DNA of 64,000 bases. Origin: Micropterix aruncella (taxonomy: Eukaryota; Arthropoda; Insecta; Lepidoptera; Micropterigidae). The stretch lies in assembly GCA_944548615.1 (NCBI GenBank), contig CALYMY010000045.1, positions 186,001 through 250,000 on the forward strand, in the 5' to 3' direction. A program made the translations under genes and the position numbers. A model generated the notes under the pieces. It was not told where the DNA came from. It did not search any database and was given only the letters and a program-made list of their open reading frames with translations. Below are positions 63,683 to 64,000 of this stretch, piece by piece; positions within the stretch are counted from its first letter, which is position 1; each line of letters begins with the position of its first letter.

Positions 63683-64000
63683 GACGAGGGAACTCCTCAA
63701 CGGTCAACCGTAGAGACGTGAAATTTGGTATAGGCATTCCATTATGATGGCAATTACTAAGTTCCACCATGACATGGCTGCTGCACCCAGGGTTGGCTCC
63801 CGACGAGGGAACTCCTCAACGGTCAACCGTAGAGACGTGAAATTTGGTATAGGCATTCCATTATGACGGCAATTTCTAAGTTCCACCATGACATCGCTGC
63901 TGCACCCAGGGTTGGCTCCCGACGAGGGAACTCCTCAACGGTCAACCGTAGAGACGTGAAATTTGGTATAGGCATTCCATTATGATGGCAATTACTAAGT
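63683..64000 (+). repeat. 119 bp satellite array, unit 15 (cut by window end)
   Basis: Two full monomers and part of a third are visible, in the order A, C, A. Elsewhere C is never earlier than copy 5, so three monomers (B A A) have been lost here. The array continues past the window. Confidence 0.9.

Noticed and set aside
5783..63889. About 150 minus-strand ORFs of 61-94 residues in the 119 bp arrays (starting MVELSNC or MVELRNC)
   Set aside because: They repeat every 119 bp, which is not a multiple of 3, and each reads across one and a half monomers. They are a by-product of a stop-poor repeat, with no start context or gene structure.
1..64000. Bacterial or phage origin of the window
   Set aside because: There are no operons or Shine-Dalgarno-led genes. 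Splice signals, hAT remnants and long satellites indicate a eukaryotic genome.

Overview
This window is eukaryotic, AT-rich, non-genic repeat DNA, most likely from an arthropod. An insect such as an aphid is my best guess, from the transposon families and base composition rather than from any diagnostic gene. Almost everything from position 1 to 64000 is one head-to-tail macrosatellite that runs off both ends of the window. The only foreign block is a 4.88 kb transposon-like insertion at 408-5289.

Each macrosatellite unit has the same four parts in order: (i) a linker of about 586 bp with two X-box-like palindromes and three degenerate copies of a 65-68 bp ATCGAT-containing repeat; (ii) a 147 bp exon-like segment with a strong polypyrimidine/AG acceptor, a well-placed ATG with 40 codons and a GTACGT donor; (iii) a tandem array of a 119 bp satellite, usually 12 copies; (iv) a tandem array of a 166 bp satellite, usually 11 copies, which runs straight into the next linker. 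Fifteen exon copies are present. ATG-to-ATG spacings are 4582, 4843, 4030, 4693, 4030, 3864, 4030, 2840, 3864, 4030, 4030, 4030, 4030 and 5026 bp. Apart from a few small indels, these spacings differ only by whole numbers of 119 bp and 166 bp monomers. The locus is therefore two satellites nested inside a third, larger repeat, with copy number changing at two scales.

Region by region: 1-156 is the tail of a 166 bp array. 157-407 plus 5290-5761 is the first linker and exon, split by the insertion. The insertion has 19 bp terminal inverted repeats and a perfect TTAA duplication. It contains a dead minus-strand fragment resembling Mutator-like/YqaJ transposon proteins (1080-1980), a dead plus-strand hAT transposase fragment with a hAT-type right terminus (2124-3713), a tRNA-like B-box fragment (SINE-like) and a CpG-rich patch. 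From 5762 to 64000 the array is uninterrupted. The leftmost units (1-3) are the most diverged: frameshifted exon and only seven 119-mers in unit 1, and a 16 bp linker deletion in units 2 and 3. The inner units are nearly identical.

No complete conventional gene, rRNA or tRNA was found. The most interesting signal is that a splice-competent, intact-looking exon with upstream RFX-type motifs has been co-amplified with two satellites. The exon is symmetric (147 nt), so serial splicing along the array would keep one open frame. Whether any of it is transcribed cannot be decided from sequence alone.
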